Assembly: GCA_946543495.1 (NCBI GenBank)
Contig: CAMNLS010000003.1
Span: 1 to 25,135, forward strand
Direction: 5' to 3'
Source of the DNA: an uncultured Selenomonadales bacterium
GTDB lineage: Bacteria > Bacillota > Negativicutes > Selenomonadales > Selenomonadaceae
Length of the DNA: 25,135 nt
A program made the translations under genes and the position numbers. How positions within the stretch are numbered: position 1 is the first letter of the stretch; every line of letters starts with the position of its first letter. Under the pieces are notes generated by a model. The model ran no database searches. It saw only the letters and a list, made by a program, of their open reading frames with translations, and was not told the DNA's origin. This document shows, in pieces, positions 14,948 through 22,453 of the stretch.

Positions 14948-15751
14948 TTATTGCCGCGTAAAAGTTTTGTCCGCAATATCGCCGATACCGCCCAAAACGC
15001 CGAGACTCTTACCGCCTTGGAAGAATTCGACTGCGCCCGCGTTGCCGAGGCGGAAGGTAATATTTTCCTTGCCTTCCCACGAAAGAGTTTGTCCGCCGTC
15101 AATGACGCCCTCTTCGACAACCTCGCCATCGACAGTTACAAGAACCCAACAACGATCATTGAAACGCGCTTGCACTTCGACTTTATCACTAGCTGGCGGC
15201 GGCGGAGCAGGATTGGCATTGGCAACGGGCGTCGGAGGTTCAGTCGGCTCAGGCTCGACGACAGGTTGCGTTTGTTGCATCGGCGGATTGACTTGAGCAA
15301 CGTCGCTATCTGAACTGCTAAGCCACGACCACACGCCGCCCGCTATCGCCGCGATTAAAACGACTGCCGCCACGATTAACTTAGTTGACGAACTGTGCCC
15401 TTCCTCTTGCATTGAGTAGCCGAAAGCTTTTCTTTCAGGCTTAGGCTCGGCTTTCTTTTCGGAAACGGACGCGGCTGTCTTATCGGCGTCAGCGTTCTCG
15501 GGGTCTGCCGTCTCCCCTGCAAGTTCCGCTAAATCCTTAGTAAACTCTTTAGCGGCGGCTTCGGAGTCCATGTCCAAGAACTTCGCGTAGTTCTTGATGA
15601 AGCCTTTGGTATAAACTGCGCCGGGCAACTTGTCATACTCTCCCGCCTCAATTGCTTCTATGTAAGATGCTCGGATACTTGTACCCTGCTCAATGTCTTC
15701 GATTGTTAAGTTTTGTCGCTCGCGCTCTTGGCGAAGCGTGTAGCCTACCAT
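14948..15751 (-). CDS. rodZ: RodZ-like cell-shape protein (HTH_25, TM, DUF4115)
   Basis: A 267-residue bitopic membrane protein. The cytoplasmic N-terminus (residues 4-70) is the RodZ helix-turn-helix that contacts MreB (GYTLRQERERQNLTIEDI, YIEAIEAGEYDKLPG, YTKGFIKNYAKFLD). One membrane helix lies at about 124-144. A Pro-rich spacer follows (about 155-188), then a C-terminal beta domain of the DUF4115 type (RCWVLVTVDGEVVEEG, NITFRLGNAG). All parts of the family are present. The start ATG 15751 is 9 nt after AAGGGAG; the ATG at 15760 directly touches that site. It follows alr with a gap of about 60 nt, and the two wall-related genes are probably co-transcribed. Confidence 0.93.
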   Translation of the reverse strand: MVGYTLRQERERQNLTIEDIEQGTSIRASYIEAIEAGEYDKLPGAVYTKGFIKNYAKFLDMDSEAAAKEFTKDLAELAGETADPENADADKTAASVSEKKAEPKPERKAFGYSMQEEGHSSSTKLIVAAVVLIAAIAGGVWSWLSSSDSDVAQVNPPMQQTQPVVEPEPTEPPTPVANANPAPPPPASDKVEVQARFNDRCWVLVTVDGEVVEEGVIDGGQTLSWEGKENITFRLGNAGAVEFFQGGKSLGVLGGIGDIADKTFTRQ

Positions 15752-15809
15752 GTCTAACATCTCCCTTCACGGCGCATTATAAACGACTGATTTTTAAAAT
15801 ACAAGTGGC

Positions 15810-16919
15810 TTACTTCGATTTAAAAACTCGCGGCACTCGCGCGGAGACAAGGCAGGTTATCTCGTAGTTAATCGTATTCAAGTGGCGGGCGGCATCATCA
15901 ATCGAGACTAAATCGGAGCCGAACAGAATCACTTCGTCGCCGACTGCAACGCCATCAATGTCCGTAACGTCAATCATCGTTTGATCCATGCAGACGCGTC
16001 CGGCAATCGGCGCAAGCTTTCCGCGAATCTCTACGCGAAAATTTTTGTAAGCGCGAATATACCCGTCAGCATAGCCAATGGGCAGCGTCGCAATCAATGA
16101 ATCACGTTCGGCAATAAATTCACGTCCATAACCGATTGACACGCCCGCCGAAATTTTTTTAAGATAAGCAACGTGCGCAATGAGTTTCATGACGGGCTTA
16201 AGTTCAATCGTGCGGCGAACGTCGTCGGAAGGATACAACCCGTAATTGATGATACCGGAGCGCACCATATCGAAATGAGCTTCGGGAATGTTGAGTATCG
16301 CGGCGGACTCTGCCAGGTGTAGAATCTTTATCGCAACGCCCGCACGACGAATCTTATCAGCCGTCGACTTGAAGACTTCGATTTGATGCTTGGTAAACGT
16401 CCTGTCGCTTGAATCGGCGTCGGCGAAGTGCGAAAACATTCCCTCCAACTCGACGCACAGCAAGTGATTAATCTGCGCGGCAAGTTCGACTGCTCTATCT
16501 GGAGCAATGCCAATGCGCCCCATGCCCGTTTCAAGCTTCAAGTGAACCTTAGCGACTTTATTAAGGCTCGTGGCGGCGGCGGAAATTTTTTCGGCAAGCT
16601 CAATGTCGGCGACGGTCGCAGTTAAATCATTGGCGACGACGACTTCAGCGGCTCGCGACGGAATCAGGCTAAGAATCAGAATCGGCAAGCTGAAACCTGC
16701 GCGGCGAAGTTCCAAACCTTCCTCGACGGTGGCGACGGCTAAGAAGTCCGCGCCGCACTCAACAGCTACTTTGGAGACCTCAACGGCTCCATGCCCATAA
16801 GCATTCGCCTTGACGACGACACAGAGTTTTGACGCCGGGTTAATGTGTTGCCGAATCGCGGTTAAGTTGTGGCGCAGGGCGTCAAGGTCAATCACGGCGC
16901 AAACGTCCCGAAGAATCAT
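15810..16919 (-). CDS. alr: Alanine racemase
   Basis: A 369-residue PLP enzyme converting L-alanine to D-alanine for peptidoglycan. The PLP-binding lysine is K37 in VVVKANAYGHG, and the catalytic tyrosine is Y264 in SIGYGREF. GMGRIG, LPIGYADGY and GRVCMDQTMID are conserved family segments. The segment normally reading HxANSxA is HLAESAA (201-207), so an Asn near the cofactor phosphate is Glu here; activity is still likely. The start ATG 16919 lies 9 nt after TTGGAG; upstream TTG and ATG codons fall in or beside that site. Only 33 nt separate it from the divergent holA start, so promoters must overlap or lie in coding sequence. Confidence 0.95.
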   Translation of the reverse strand: MILRDVCAVIDLDALRHNLTAIRQHINPASKLCVVVKANAYGHGAVEVSKVAVECGADFLAVATVEEGLELRRAGFSLPILILSLIPSRAAEVVVANDLTATVADIELAEKISAAATSLNKVAKVHLKLETGMGRIGIAPDRAVELAAQINHLLCVELEGMFSHFADADSSDRTFTKHQIEVFKSTADKIRRAGVAIKILHLAESAAILNIPEAHFDMVRSGIINYGLYPSDDVRRTIELKPVMKLIAHVAYLKKISAGVSIGYGREFIAERDSLIATLPIGYADGYIRAYKNFRVEIRGKLAPIAGRVCMDQTMIDVTDIDGVAVGDEVILFGSDLVSIDDAARHLNTINYEITCLVSARVPRVFKSK

Positions 16920-16952
16920 TTCAAACATCTCCAATCAATTAGGGGTGATAGC

Positions 16953-17948
16953 GTGAAGTTCAAAGAATTTATAAGCTCGCTTGACGGCGATATAAAAAAT
17001 GTCTATCTGCTGTGCGGCGAAGAAACTTTCTTTATTGATAAGGCGCGGGAAAAAATTTTATCGCGGCTCGGCGTCGACAAGGCAACGGAGCTACTAACCT
17101 TCGACTGCGACATCAAGCCCGCACTCAGCGATATAATCAGCGCGATTGATAGTTCGCCCTTCTTCGCCGCAAGGAACGTTGTACTTGTCAAGAACGCCGC
17201 CTTCTTCAGCGCAGAAAAAAAATCCGAACGGCTCGAAAATATCCTACGCGATATGCAACCGACGAATTATGTAATCTTCACGGCGAAGACGGCGGATAAG
17301 CGGCGCAAGCTTTATAAGCTAGTCGAGAAGGTCGGCGCGGTATTGGAGGCGGAGCCGTTGCGGTCGTGGGAAATCGACGGCTGGTTGAATGATAAGCTTG
17401 CGTCACTCGGAAAAGTCATGAGCGGTGAGGCGCGGCGACACTTCAACGAACGACTTGGAATCCTTCCGGAAATATCGCTGTGGTATCTTGAAAACGAATT
17501 GGACAAGGTAGCACTCAACGTCACGGGCAAGGAGATAAGCGCGGCTGACTTACGACGCAACATGCTCGCGCCGCCGGAGGTGTCGAACTTCGCCTTAACG
17601 GACGCCGTAGACGAACGCAAAGCCCAAAAAGCCATTTACCTTTTGAAGTTACAAGCCCGCGTTCCAGCAAAGCTCCCACTCGTAACGACGCTCCTAGTTA
17701 ATCACGTGCGCCGCCTCCTACGCGCAAAATTTTTCATAGCTCAAGGCGTCGTCGGGCGTCGCTTAGGTGAACCGCTCGAAATGAATCCGTACATCGCGCA
17801 GAAGGTCGGCGAGACCTCGAAGACTTATCCGCAGAAGCTGTTAGAGAAAGTCTTCATCGAACTTGCGGAAGCGGACTTCAACTTGAAGACGGGACGAGCG
17901 GGCATTGAAGCTCTGGAACGAATCCTTATCAAGCTTTGCAAGCGATAA
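16953..17948 (+). CDS. holA: DNA polymerase III subunit delta
   Basis: A 331-residue clamp-loader subunit. The opening VYLLCGEETFFIDKAREKI is the characteristic delta signature; the degenerate AAA+ core follows (NVVLVKNAAFF, YVIFTAKTADKR). The C-terminal collar domain is recognisable (ALTDAVDERKAQKAI, LLVNHVRRLLRAKFF, FIELAEADFNLKTG). Delta opens the beta clamp during loading onto DNA. Length is normal for the family. The start is GTG 16953, directly after AGGGGTGATAGC. The reading frame continues upstream to 16869, but that part lies inside the divergent alr gene. No terminator hairpin is evident before corA, but corA has a likely promoter of its own. Confidence 0.92.
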   Translation: MKFKEFISSLDGDIKNVYLLCGEETFFIDKAREKILSRLGVDKATELLTFDCDIKPALSDIISAIDSSPFFAARNVVLVKNAAFFSAEKKSERLENILRDMQPTNYVIFTAKTADKRRKLYKLVEKVGAVLEAEPLRSWEIDGWLNDKLASLGKVMSGEARRHFNERLGILPEISLWYLENELDKVALNVTGKEISAADLRRNMLAPPEVSNFALTDAVDERKAQKAIYLLKLQARVPAKLPLVTTLLVNHVRRLLRAKFFIAQGVVGRRLGEPLEMNPYIAQKVGETSKTYPQKLLEKVFIELAEADFNLKTGRAGIEALERILIKLCKR

Positions 17949-17972
17949 GTTACACGAAAAAAATTTTTTTCC

Positions 17973-18001
17973 TTCAAACGGGGCGGCAAATGTAGTAAAA
18001 T
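17973..18001 (+). promoter_or_regulatory. Predicted promoter of corA
   Basis: TTCAAA (17973-17978) and TAAAAT (17996-18001) are 17 bp apart, about 25 nt before the start codon at 18027. The ribosome binding site AGAGGGGG follows. Confidence 0.5.
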
Positions 18002-18026
18002 AAATCCAAGAGAGGGGGCGATACCG

Positions 18027-18986
18027 TTGGTTGAAATTTATAAGTCGCAGGAGTCAGGGCACTTGGAGAAGTTGACGCTTAAAACGTTGCAGAAGGGCGC
18101 GTGGATAAACATCGTCGACCCGACGCCCTATGAACTGCGCGAAGTCAGCGCATTGACGCATGTTGAACCAGACTTCCTTCGCGCCGCACTCGACGAAGAA
18201 GAACGCTCGCACTTGGACGTTGAAGAAGAATCCGTCATGATTTTAACGAACGTCCCGATTGTCTACGAGGAAGAAAGCTACGACACCTTACCGCTCGCAA
18301 TCATCTTGACGAAACAATATATCATCACGGTTTGCTTGGAGGAAACGCCCGTTATGTCAAGTTTCAATCAGCGAACGGCACGGCTTTTCCACACATACAA
18401 GCGCACGCAATTTTTATTTGAAATCCTGTATCGCTCGGCGACGTTCTATCTGCGTTACCTTCGGCAAATAAATAAGCTCTCCGACGAAATCGAAGAGCAA
18501 CTGCGCCGCTCGATGAAGAATGCAGACATCTTACGGCTAATGGAACTGCAAAAGGGTCTAACGTACTTCAATGCCTCGTTGCGTTCCAATGACGCGGTCT
18601 TTGATAAGCTAATGCGCCTAAGGAACAATCGCACCGTCGAAAATATTTTGGAGATATACGAAGAGGACGAAGACTTACTCGAAGACGTTATCATTGAAAA
18701 TAAACAAGCGAGAGAAATGGTTGAAATGTACAGCCAAATTCTCTCGCAGATGGCAGATATATTTTCGTCGATAATCTCGAACAATCAGAACATGGTCATG
18801 AAATTCCTTGCGGCGATGACGATTATAATCGCGGTGCCGACGGTCATTGCCAGTTTCTTTGGAATGAATGTGCCCGTGCCGCTTGCCGAAAACCCGATTG
18901 GCTTTTTAATCGTCATTGTGATTGCTCTGCTTGCATCAATCATTGCGGCGATAGTCTTTTGGAAAAAGCACATGTTCTGGGGTTAA
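18027..18986 (+). CDS. corA: CorA-family divalent cation (Mg/Co) transporter
   Basis: A 319-residue inner-membrane channel subunit. The cytoplasmic N-terminal domain (about 1-250) contains the long helix region (LRQINKLSDEIEEQLRRSM). Two C-terminal membrane helices (about 258-278 and 290-312) flank the GMN selectivity motif at 279-281. The C-terminus ends with the basic WKKHMFWG tail typical of the family. Pentameric Mg2+ uptake is the usual role, but related members move Co2+ or Zn2+ and the sequence does not decide. The start is TTG 18027 after AGAGGGGGCGATACCG. The terminator lies just behind the gene, inside the end of the converging gene. Confidence 0.93.
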   Translation: MVEIYKSQESGHLEKLTLKTLQKGAWINIVDPTPYELREVSALTHVEPDFLRAALDEEERSHLDVEEESVMILTNVPIVYEEESYDTLPLAIILTKQYIITVCLEETPVMSSFNQRTARLFHTYKRTQFLFEILYRSATFYLRYLRQINKLSDEIEEQLRRSMKNADILRLMELQKGLTYFNASLRSNDAVFDKLMRLRNNRTVENILEIYEEDEDLLEDVIIENKQAREMVEMYSQILSQMADIFSSIISNNQNMVMKFLAAMTIIIAVPTVIASFFGMNVPVPLAENPIGFLIVIVIALLASIIAAIVFWKKHMFWG

Positions 18987-18993
18987 AGACGCT

Positions 18994-20463
18994 TTAAGCC
19001 TCGCCACCTTCGGCGGGGTTTTCTTTTTGCTCCTCAGCGACTTTAGCGGCTTCGGCGGCGGCTATCTCTTCGGGCGGGCGATAATCGACGTTCGGTTCCA
19101 AGTCAGCGAATCTATAAAGGAAGACATATTCTTTCGGCTTGTAGATGACGTTAAGTAGCCCGCGTATTTTGTATTTGAAGTTGCGTTCGGCGTCGGGGTC
19201 GTCCAAGTTATCGCGATAAGCCTGCAACAACTCAACCGCGACATCGAAGGGCGTAGCTTTACCCTTCTTCAGCTTCTTATAATCAAGCAGATTATCAAAG
19301 GACATAAACTCGGCAATATCGACAAACTTTTCCTCAAGCTCAAGATACTTTTCTAACTTCGCGGCGTCCGCGCCCTGCTCTTTTAACTGCGCATAACCGT
19401 CAAGCCATTCAAAGAAAGACTTGATGATTCCGTCAATGCGCTCCTTATTTCCTAAATAAAATTTGAAACGACGAGCAACGCCACGCGCACTAAAGACAAC
19501 CGCCTCAAGTAACTGGTCAAAGGGCACGCGGTCATTGTTTCTAAGTTCGGCTTGAGGATTGGTGGCGTATTCAAGGAAGTTCACACGCTCACACTTAACC
19601 TTCATGCGTTCCGCCTTCAACTTAAGGTCGTAAAGGTTATCATTGACAAGCCCCATGCCATGTCCGAACGTGTGGAACAATAACGTTTGTTGTCTCTCGA
19701 ACTCTTGATTCTCTTGAGGCGCAAAGATTTCTCGCGGCTGATACTTTACACCAAGGGGACTTGTTGCATCGCGCATTTGAGCTAAAGCTTCCTTGTTCTG
19801 TAAGCCGAAAGCGTTCAGGAGTTTGAAAGCTCTGGTCATGAGCTTAGCGACGGCTTGCCAATAGCGCACGGGCGAAGAGTCGGGATACTCGAACTTCATA
19901 TTATAGAGAATGCCCCACGTGTCCATATTCCACGTCAAAGACGGCTTAGGCTTCTTATTCCCATTAGACTCAACAATGCTTCCGAAGTTTTGCGTGTAGC
20001 GGTTGATGAATTCGTTGCCCGCCATGATTCCTTCAAAGAGCGCAGTTTGAGTCTGCTTGCCCATGCTCGCGATTTTTTCATCGGAAACAACTTTCATAGT
20101 GGTTGCTTCCGTCTTAGGCGTCCCTTCTTGCGTTTGCTCTGGAGCTTGTTCAGTAGGTTGAGGCTGTTTATTTTTTTTCTTCTTTTTCTTGCCGCCGGGT
20201 TGAGGTTGTTCGGTCGAATCAACGGACGTTTTCGCTGGCGCGACTTCTTCTTTAACTTCGGGGATTGGTTCGGGCTCTGGTTCGGGTTCGGGCGGCGGAG
20301 GCGGTGCCATGAACTTTGCCTTCAACATGTTATAAACTTCTTCGTTGACTGCGCTAAGCCGATTCGATACTTTGATTCCTTGTCTGGCAAGGAACTCCAT
20401 TATCTCTTTGTCGTCGCACTCAAACTCCTTTGCCATTTGAAAAATTCTTTTCGTTACTGCCAC
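18994..20463 (-). CDS. IF2_N-like domain protein with Pro/Glu linker and unknown helical domain
   Basis: A 489-residue protein of unknown function. Residues 3-50 match the small N-terminal domain of initiation factor IF2 (KRIFQMAKEFECDDKEIMEF, then GIKVSNRLSAV). A linker rich in Pro, Glu and Gln follows (52-120) with a Lys run at 92-97. Residues about 130-470 form one mostly helical, Lys/Glu-rich domain with no GTPase motifs, so this is not IF2 itself. I do not recognise that domain. The protein has no signal peptide or membrane helix and ends in a Glu/Ala-rich tail. The start is GTG 20463 after GGGAGTG. It follows yacP by 31 nt at the end of an operon with mrnC, rlmB and yacP, which suggests a ribosome-associated role. 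The last codons are part of the corA terminator. Confidence 0.75.
   Translation of the reverse strand: MAVTKRIFQMAKEFECDDKEIMEFLARQGIKVSNRLSAVNEEVYNMLKAKFMAPPPPPEPEPEPEPIPEVKEEVAPAKTSVDSTEQPQPGGKKKKKKNKQPQPTEQAPEQTQEGTPKTEATTMKVVSDEKIASMGKQTQTALFEGIMAGNEFINRYTQNFGSIVESNGNKKPKPSLTWNMDTWGILYNMKFEYPDSSPVRYWQAVAKLMTRAFKLLNAFGLQNKEALAQMRDATSPLGVKYQPREIFAPQENQEFERQQTLLFHTFGHGMGLVNDNLYDLKLKAERMKVKCERVNFLEYATNPQAELRNNDRVPFDQLLEAVVFSARGVARRFKFYLGNKERIDGIIKSFFEWLDGYAQLKEQGADAAKLEKYLELEEKFVDIAEFMSFDNLLDYKKLKKGKATPFDVAVELLQAYRDNLDDPDAERNFKYKIRGLLNVIYKPKEYVFLYRFADLEPNVDYRPPEEIAAAEAAKVAEEQKENPAEGGEA
18999..19028 (+). terminator. Rho-independent terminator of corA, inside the end of the converging gene
   Basis: CCTCGCC (18999-19005) and GGCGGGG (19012-19018) form a 7-bp stem with one G-T pair and a 6-nt loop, followed by TTTTCTTTTT. 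On the minus strand the same bases encode the last residues (GGEA) of the IF2_N-like protein. Confidence 0.85.
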
Positions 20464-20494
20464 AGTTAATCACACTCCCAATAAAAAAAATTTG

Positions 20495-21016
20495 TTATTT
20501 GCCGCGTCGAAGTTGCTCCAACTTAGCGAAAACATCTGCGCCGATTCTGTCGCCGACTTCATTACGCTTAACGGGCAATGTCACGTTGCCCAGATACTCT
20601 TTCCGCAAGTGTTGCTTAGCTCTCTTGACTGCCCGATAAAATTCGCGCGAAGGATGACGATATGCGCCCGCCCCCAAGATGACAATCTCAATCGTCGCGT
20701 CCGAGCTGACAACGTGCACTTCGCGCCGCTTACGAACTTCCTCGTAACTCAATCGCTCAATGACGCTATCAGCCGTCTCGTTAAAGCCGCTGTAAATCAC
20801 GCGGAAAAAATCGCTGTAAACTTCAACGCTCTCATCGTCTTCGCTACGTGCGGCATCGAAGACCAGCGTTATCTCAAACTTTTCATATGCGCCGTACTCT
20901 TGCAAGCTACGAATCAAAAATTCACGCGCCGTCGCTAAATCTTCTGTGTTAATCTCTTGCCAAATGTGAATCAGATTGTAGCCGTCAATCAAGTAATGCG
21001 GTCGCTTCTTAGTCAT
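20495..21016 (-). CDS. yacP: NYN-domain ribosome-associated endoribonuclease YacP/Rae1
   Basis: A 173-residue cytoplasmic NYN/PIN-like nuclease. YLIDGYNLIH (8-17), VFDAARS (52-58) and VVSSDATIE (102-110) carry the acidic residues (D11, D54, D106) of the active centre. In Bacillus subtilis the homologue Rae1 cuts mRNA in the ribosomal A site. The C-terminal helix (VFAKLEQLRRGK) is usual. The start ATG 21016 is 2 nt from the rlmB stop, so the genes are coupled. Residues 143-147 (GNVTL) are encoded by a GGGCAAYGT-type palindrome similar to the 24-nt element in mrnC and the acyltransferase gene, and this spot may be a short in-frame insertion. Confidence 0.88.
   Translation of the reverse strand: MTKKRPHYLIDGYNLIHIWQEINTEDLATAREFLIRSLQEYGAYEKFEITLVFDAARSEDDESVEVYSDFFRVIYSGFNETADSVIERLSYEEVRKRREVHVVSSDATIEIVILGAGAYRHPSREFYRAVKRAKQHLRKEYLGNVTLPVKRNEVGDRIGADVFAKLEQLRRGK
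20573..20593. repeat. Palindromic element, reduced copy in yacP
   Basis: The plus strand reads GGGCAATGTCACGTTGCCC, an inverted repeat with one G-T-type mismatch, followed by AG. Its minus strand (CTGGGCAACGTGACATTGCC) resembles the 24-nt element at 5012 and 22881 except for a 2-nt deletion and a few changes. It encodes LGNVTLP. Confidence 0.6.
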
Positions 21017-21018
21017 TG

Positions 21019-21750
21019 TTAGTACCGTCTCTGGGAAAAAATTTCATACATGAGAACCGCGCCTGCCACCGATGCATTGAGCGAATTAATCTTGCCGACC
21101 ATCGGAATTTTTATCAGCTCGTCGCAATTCTCGCGCGTCAAACGCCTCATGCCTTTACCTTCGCTGCCGATAATCAAAACTATTCCGCCCGTTAAGTCTG
21201 CTTGCTTGAAGTCAATCGCCGCGTCCATATCGGAGCCGACGACCTTCAAGCCGAATCCGCGCAGTTGCTTTAGTGTTTGGGCAACGTTCGTGACTTGCGC
21301 GACTTTGACGTACTGCGCCGCGCCCGCCGACGTTTTAAAGACAGTCGCATTGAGTTGGACACTTCGACGCTTTGGAATTATCACGCCGTGCACGCCGACT
21401 GCCTCCGCCGTCCGAAGGATTGCCCCGAAGTTTTGCGGGTCTTCGAGTTCGTCAAGCAGAATTATAAATGGCGGCTCTTGTTTGCTTTCGGCAAGCTCCA
21501 AAATTTCTTCGAGCGTCGAATAATCAATCGCCGCCGCATATGCCGCTACGCCTTGATGACGACCGCCGCAGAGCTTGTCGAGCTTGTCGCGGTTTGTAAA
21601 TTCTACAATAACGCCCGCTGTTTTGGCAAGCGCAAATATTTTTTGAATCGAGCCGTCACGACTGCCCTCCGCGATTAATATTTTATTGACGCTGTGTCTG
21701 GACTTCAAAAGCTCGGCGACGGCATTGCGTCCAAAGATTAAATCTTCCAA
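21019..21750 (-). CDS. rlmB: 23S rRNA 2'-O-methyltransferase RlmB (TrmH/SpoU family)
   Basis: A 243-residue SPOUT methyltransferase. An N-terminal L30e-like substrate-binding domain (about 1-75, IFGRNAVAELLKS, GRHQGVAAY) is followed by the three knot motifs: LDELEDPQNFGAILRTAEA, IIGSEGKGM and INSLNASVAGAVLMYE. In E. coli the homologue methylates G2251 in the peptidyl-transferase P loop; the Firmicutes equivalent (YacO) is assigned similarly. The start is TTG 21750, about 7 nt after AAAGGGG; an upstream frame extending to 21891 lies within the C39-like gene and is not used. The gene begins 4 nt after the protease stop, so translation is coupled. Confidence 0.92.
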   Translation of the reverse strand: MEDLIFGRNAVAELLKSRHSVNKILIAEGSRDGSIQKIFALAKTAGVIVEFTNRDKLDKLCGGRHQGVAAYAAAIDYSTLEEILELAESKQEPPFIILLDELEDPQNFGAILRTAEAVGVHGVIIPKRRSVQLNATVFKTSAGAAQYVKVAQVTNVAQTLKQLRGFGLKVVGSDMDAAIDFKQADLTGGIVLIIGSEGKGMRRLTRENCDELIKIPMVGKINSLNASVAGAVLMYEIFSQRRY

Positions 21751-21754
21751 GTCC

Positions 21755-22453
21755 TCACCCCTTTGGAGTTGCGATAAGCCAAGGTTGATTGCGTTCCTTC
21801 TTCGGCAACATAGAATGGTCAAACCACATTGAATAGAATCTGTCGAGGCTCCCGACTGCGTAGCCGTCTTGCTTATGGTCGCTCGTGTCATACGGGTCAG
21901 CGAAGATTAACACGTCATCATAAAGGTCGTCCGGAGTTCCAATCTCGTCGATACCGATTATAACGCGCCAATGCCCGCCGAATTCAACGTTCTCAACCAG
22001 AATCGGTTTACCCTGCTTGAGGTTCGTTACGACGAACTTTTGAAACTCAACCTCGTCCATAGGCTTGCTAGTGCTTTGAACCTCCCAGCCTATCTCCTTA
22101 AAGAATTTAACCATGTTGCTTAAGCTCGTGCCGACTTCAGGTTTAGTCTTCATGCGTTTAATCAATGCCGCCTCGTCGAAGTCGTGATTGCCGAAATAAT
22201 TTAGCACAGTCAACGCGGCGGCAGGTCCGCAACTGTATTCGGTCGTCTGCTGATAAGTCGGATAATGCGGCAAGATGATTCGTTCACCCGTCGAAGTCAT
22301 GTTGTAGAAGTCGGGGTGCGTGTAGTAAATTGAATCGGCGTGATTAATTTCTGCGGGAGCCGCCGCCGCGCCGCCGTCATCCTCTTCCGCCGCGCAGGCG
22401 TTGCCGATTAAAAGAGCCGTCGATAAAAGTGCTAAGTATAAAATCTTCTTCAA
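21755..22453 (-). CDS. Secreted C39-like (papain-fold) cysteine peptidase
   Basis: A 232-residue exported protein. The signal peptide covers residues 1-21 (KKILYLALLSTALLIG, cleavage near ACA). The catalytic set fits peptidase_C39_2-type domains: Q69 in YQQTTEYSCGPAA (oxyanion hole), C75, H161 in GGHWRVIIG and D186 in FADPYD. The C-terminus (LDRFYSMWFDHSML) also resembles these families. The target is unknown; related domains cut leader or cell-wall-linked peptides. The start is TTG 22453 after AAGGAGG, overlapping the mrnC stop in the four bases TTGA, so it is translationally coupled to an RNase gene. A secreted protease here is out of place, since this slot commonly holds thyX or nothing in related operons. 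Confidence 0.82.
   Translation of the reverse strand: MKKILYLALLSTALLIGNACAAEEDDGGAAAAPAEINHADSIYYTHPDFYNMTSTGERIILPHYPTYQQTTEYSCGPAAALTVLNYFGNHDFDEAALIKRMKTKPEVGTSLSNMVKFFKEIGWEVQSTSKPMDEVEFQKFVVTNLKQGKPILVENVEFGGHWRVIIGIDEIGTPDDLYDDVLIFADPYDTSDHKQDGYAVGSLDRFYSMWFDHSMLPKKERNQPWLIATPKG

Noticed and set aside
19855..20469. 204-codon plus-strand frame rich in Arg, Phe and Leu opposite the IF2_N-like gene
   Set aside because: Antisense shadow of the Pro/Glu/Lys-rich linker; composition mirrors the sense codons.
21751..21891. Longer N-terminus for RlmB
   Set aside because: The extra 47 residues overlap the C39-like gene and do not resemble the family; TTG 21750 has a proper ribosome binding site.
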